Position numbers and translations under genes: made by a program
Assembly (NCBI GenBank): GCA_963733845.1
Contig: CAVTEM010000007.1
Coordinates: forward strand, 868,001-932,000
Length of the DNA stretch: 64,000 nt
Reading direction: 5' to 3'
Source: DATFQE01 sp963733845
GTDB taxonomy: Bacteria; Actinomycetota; Thermoleophilia; Gaiellales; Gaiellaceae
Part shown: positions 63,818 through 64,000 of the stretch, in pieces
Position numbering within the stretch: position 1 is the stretch's first letter
Layout of the letters: the number at the start of each line of letters is the position of its first letter
The notes under the pieces: model-generated
The model's database searches: none
What the model saw: the letters and a program-made list of their open reading frames with translations, nothing else
Told to the model about the DNA's origin: nothing

Positions 63818-64000
63818 CGATGTCCGCCAGCGGCTCGTTCCAGCGCAGGAGCGCCGGCGTCTCGCGCTCCCACCCGAGGATGCTGATCGTGCCCGTGTCG
63901 AGAACGAAGCGGCGGCCCTCGGTCGGCGGAAGCTCGAGCCAGCGCGCCGTCAGGACGCGCAGCAGGTGGCCGTGGGAGAAGATCGCGACATCCTCCTTGG
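63798..64000 (-). CDS. Histidine phosphatase (phosphoglycerate mutase-like), C-terminal part
   Basis: The last ~67 residues of a histidine phosphatase, cut by the window end. VAIFSHGHLLRVLTARWLEL has the conserved SHG(H) with the second catalytic His, and GRRFVLDTGTISILGWERETPAL is a normal C-terminus. The N-terminal RHG motif lies outside. Stop TGA rc at 63798-63800, overlapping the NHL gene by 20 nt. Confidence 0.85.
   Translation of the reverse strand, partial: KEDVAIFSHGHLLRVLTARWLELPPTEGRRFVLDTGTISILGWERETPALLRWNEPLADIVSPGAG

Overview
The window is very GC-rich DNA, with dense genes, many 1 to 11 nt stop/start overlaps (ATGA, GTGA, TTGA) and frequent GTG and TTG starts. OpcA next to Zwf, a SARP regulator, an ANTAR response regulator, a LAL-type LuxR regulator and a caa3-type oxidase point to an actinobacterium. 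The gene content would fit the soil class Thermoleophilia (Gaiellales/Solirubrobacterales), but that placement is inference. I see no rRNA, tRNA, CRISPR array, insertion sequence or prophage.

About 17 genes are interrupted by one or more single-base frameshifts, while the protein family continues intact in another frame. Examples are both ABC permeases, gltB, the ABC-F protein, transketolase, tal, pgi and the subtilase. Repaired frames keep their catalytic motifs, so I read these as base-calling or assembly errors and give full gene spans.

Layout: 1-8489 holds a GntR regulator with two half-size TSUP transporters, divergent from an oligopeptide-type ABC operon (SBP, dppBCDF) ending in a gamma-glutamyltransferase. 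The shared intergenic region carries a GntR-like operator pair. 8490-13013 is gltB with a structured leader. 13000-18281 holds a Vps62-like membrane protein, a SARP regulator divergent from a small secreted protein (SARP-type direct repeats between them) and a phosphoesterase. 18278-20640 is an acetyltransferase-PII-Amt operon with a promoter and an attenuator-like leader. 20689-26622 carries two MFS transporters around an ABC-2 exporter and GNAT enzymes. 26596-28076 is glnA, whose leader resembles the one before the PII-Amt operon. 28187-35094 is a signalling block: GGDEF/HD-GYP protein, GAF histidine kinase of the PdtaS type, ANTAR response regulator, HxlR-like regulator with VOC protein, and cupin. 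35091-37002 is an ABC-F ATPase. 37049-45123 is a pentose phosphate cluster (tkt, then divergently rpiB, tal, pgi, gnd, zwf, opcA). 45180-52088 is a large secreted subtilase below a LAL regulator. 52385-57480 has an amidase and the caa3 oxidase genes coxB-ctaD-ctaB plus a small membrane protein. 57527-64000 carries a kelch protein, a polar amino-acid ABC transporter with a second amidase, an NHL protein and a histidine phosphatase fragment.

Taken together the region is rich in nitrogen acquisition and assimilation (peptide and amino-acid import, amidases, GGT, Amt/PII, GS, GOGAT) and central carbon metabolism. The most interesting signals are regulatory: the similar leaders of the PII-Amt operon and glnA, the hairpins before gltB, the GntR operator pair, the SARP repeats, and an orphan pair of 15-bp palindromes.
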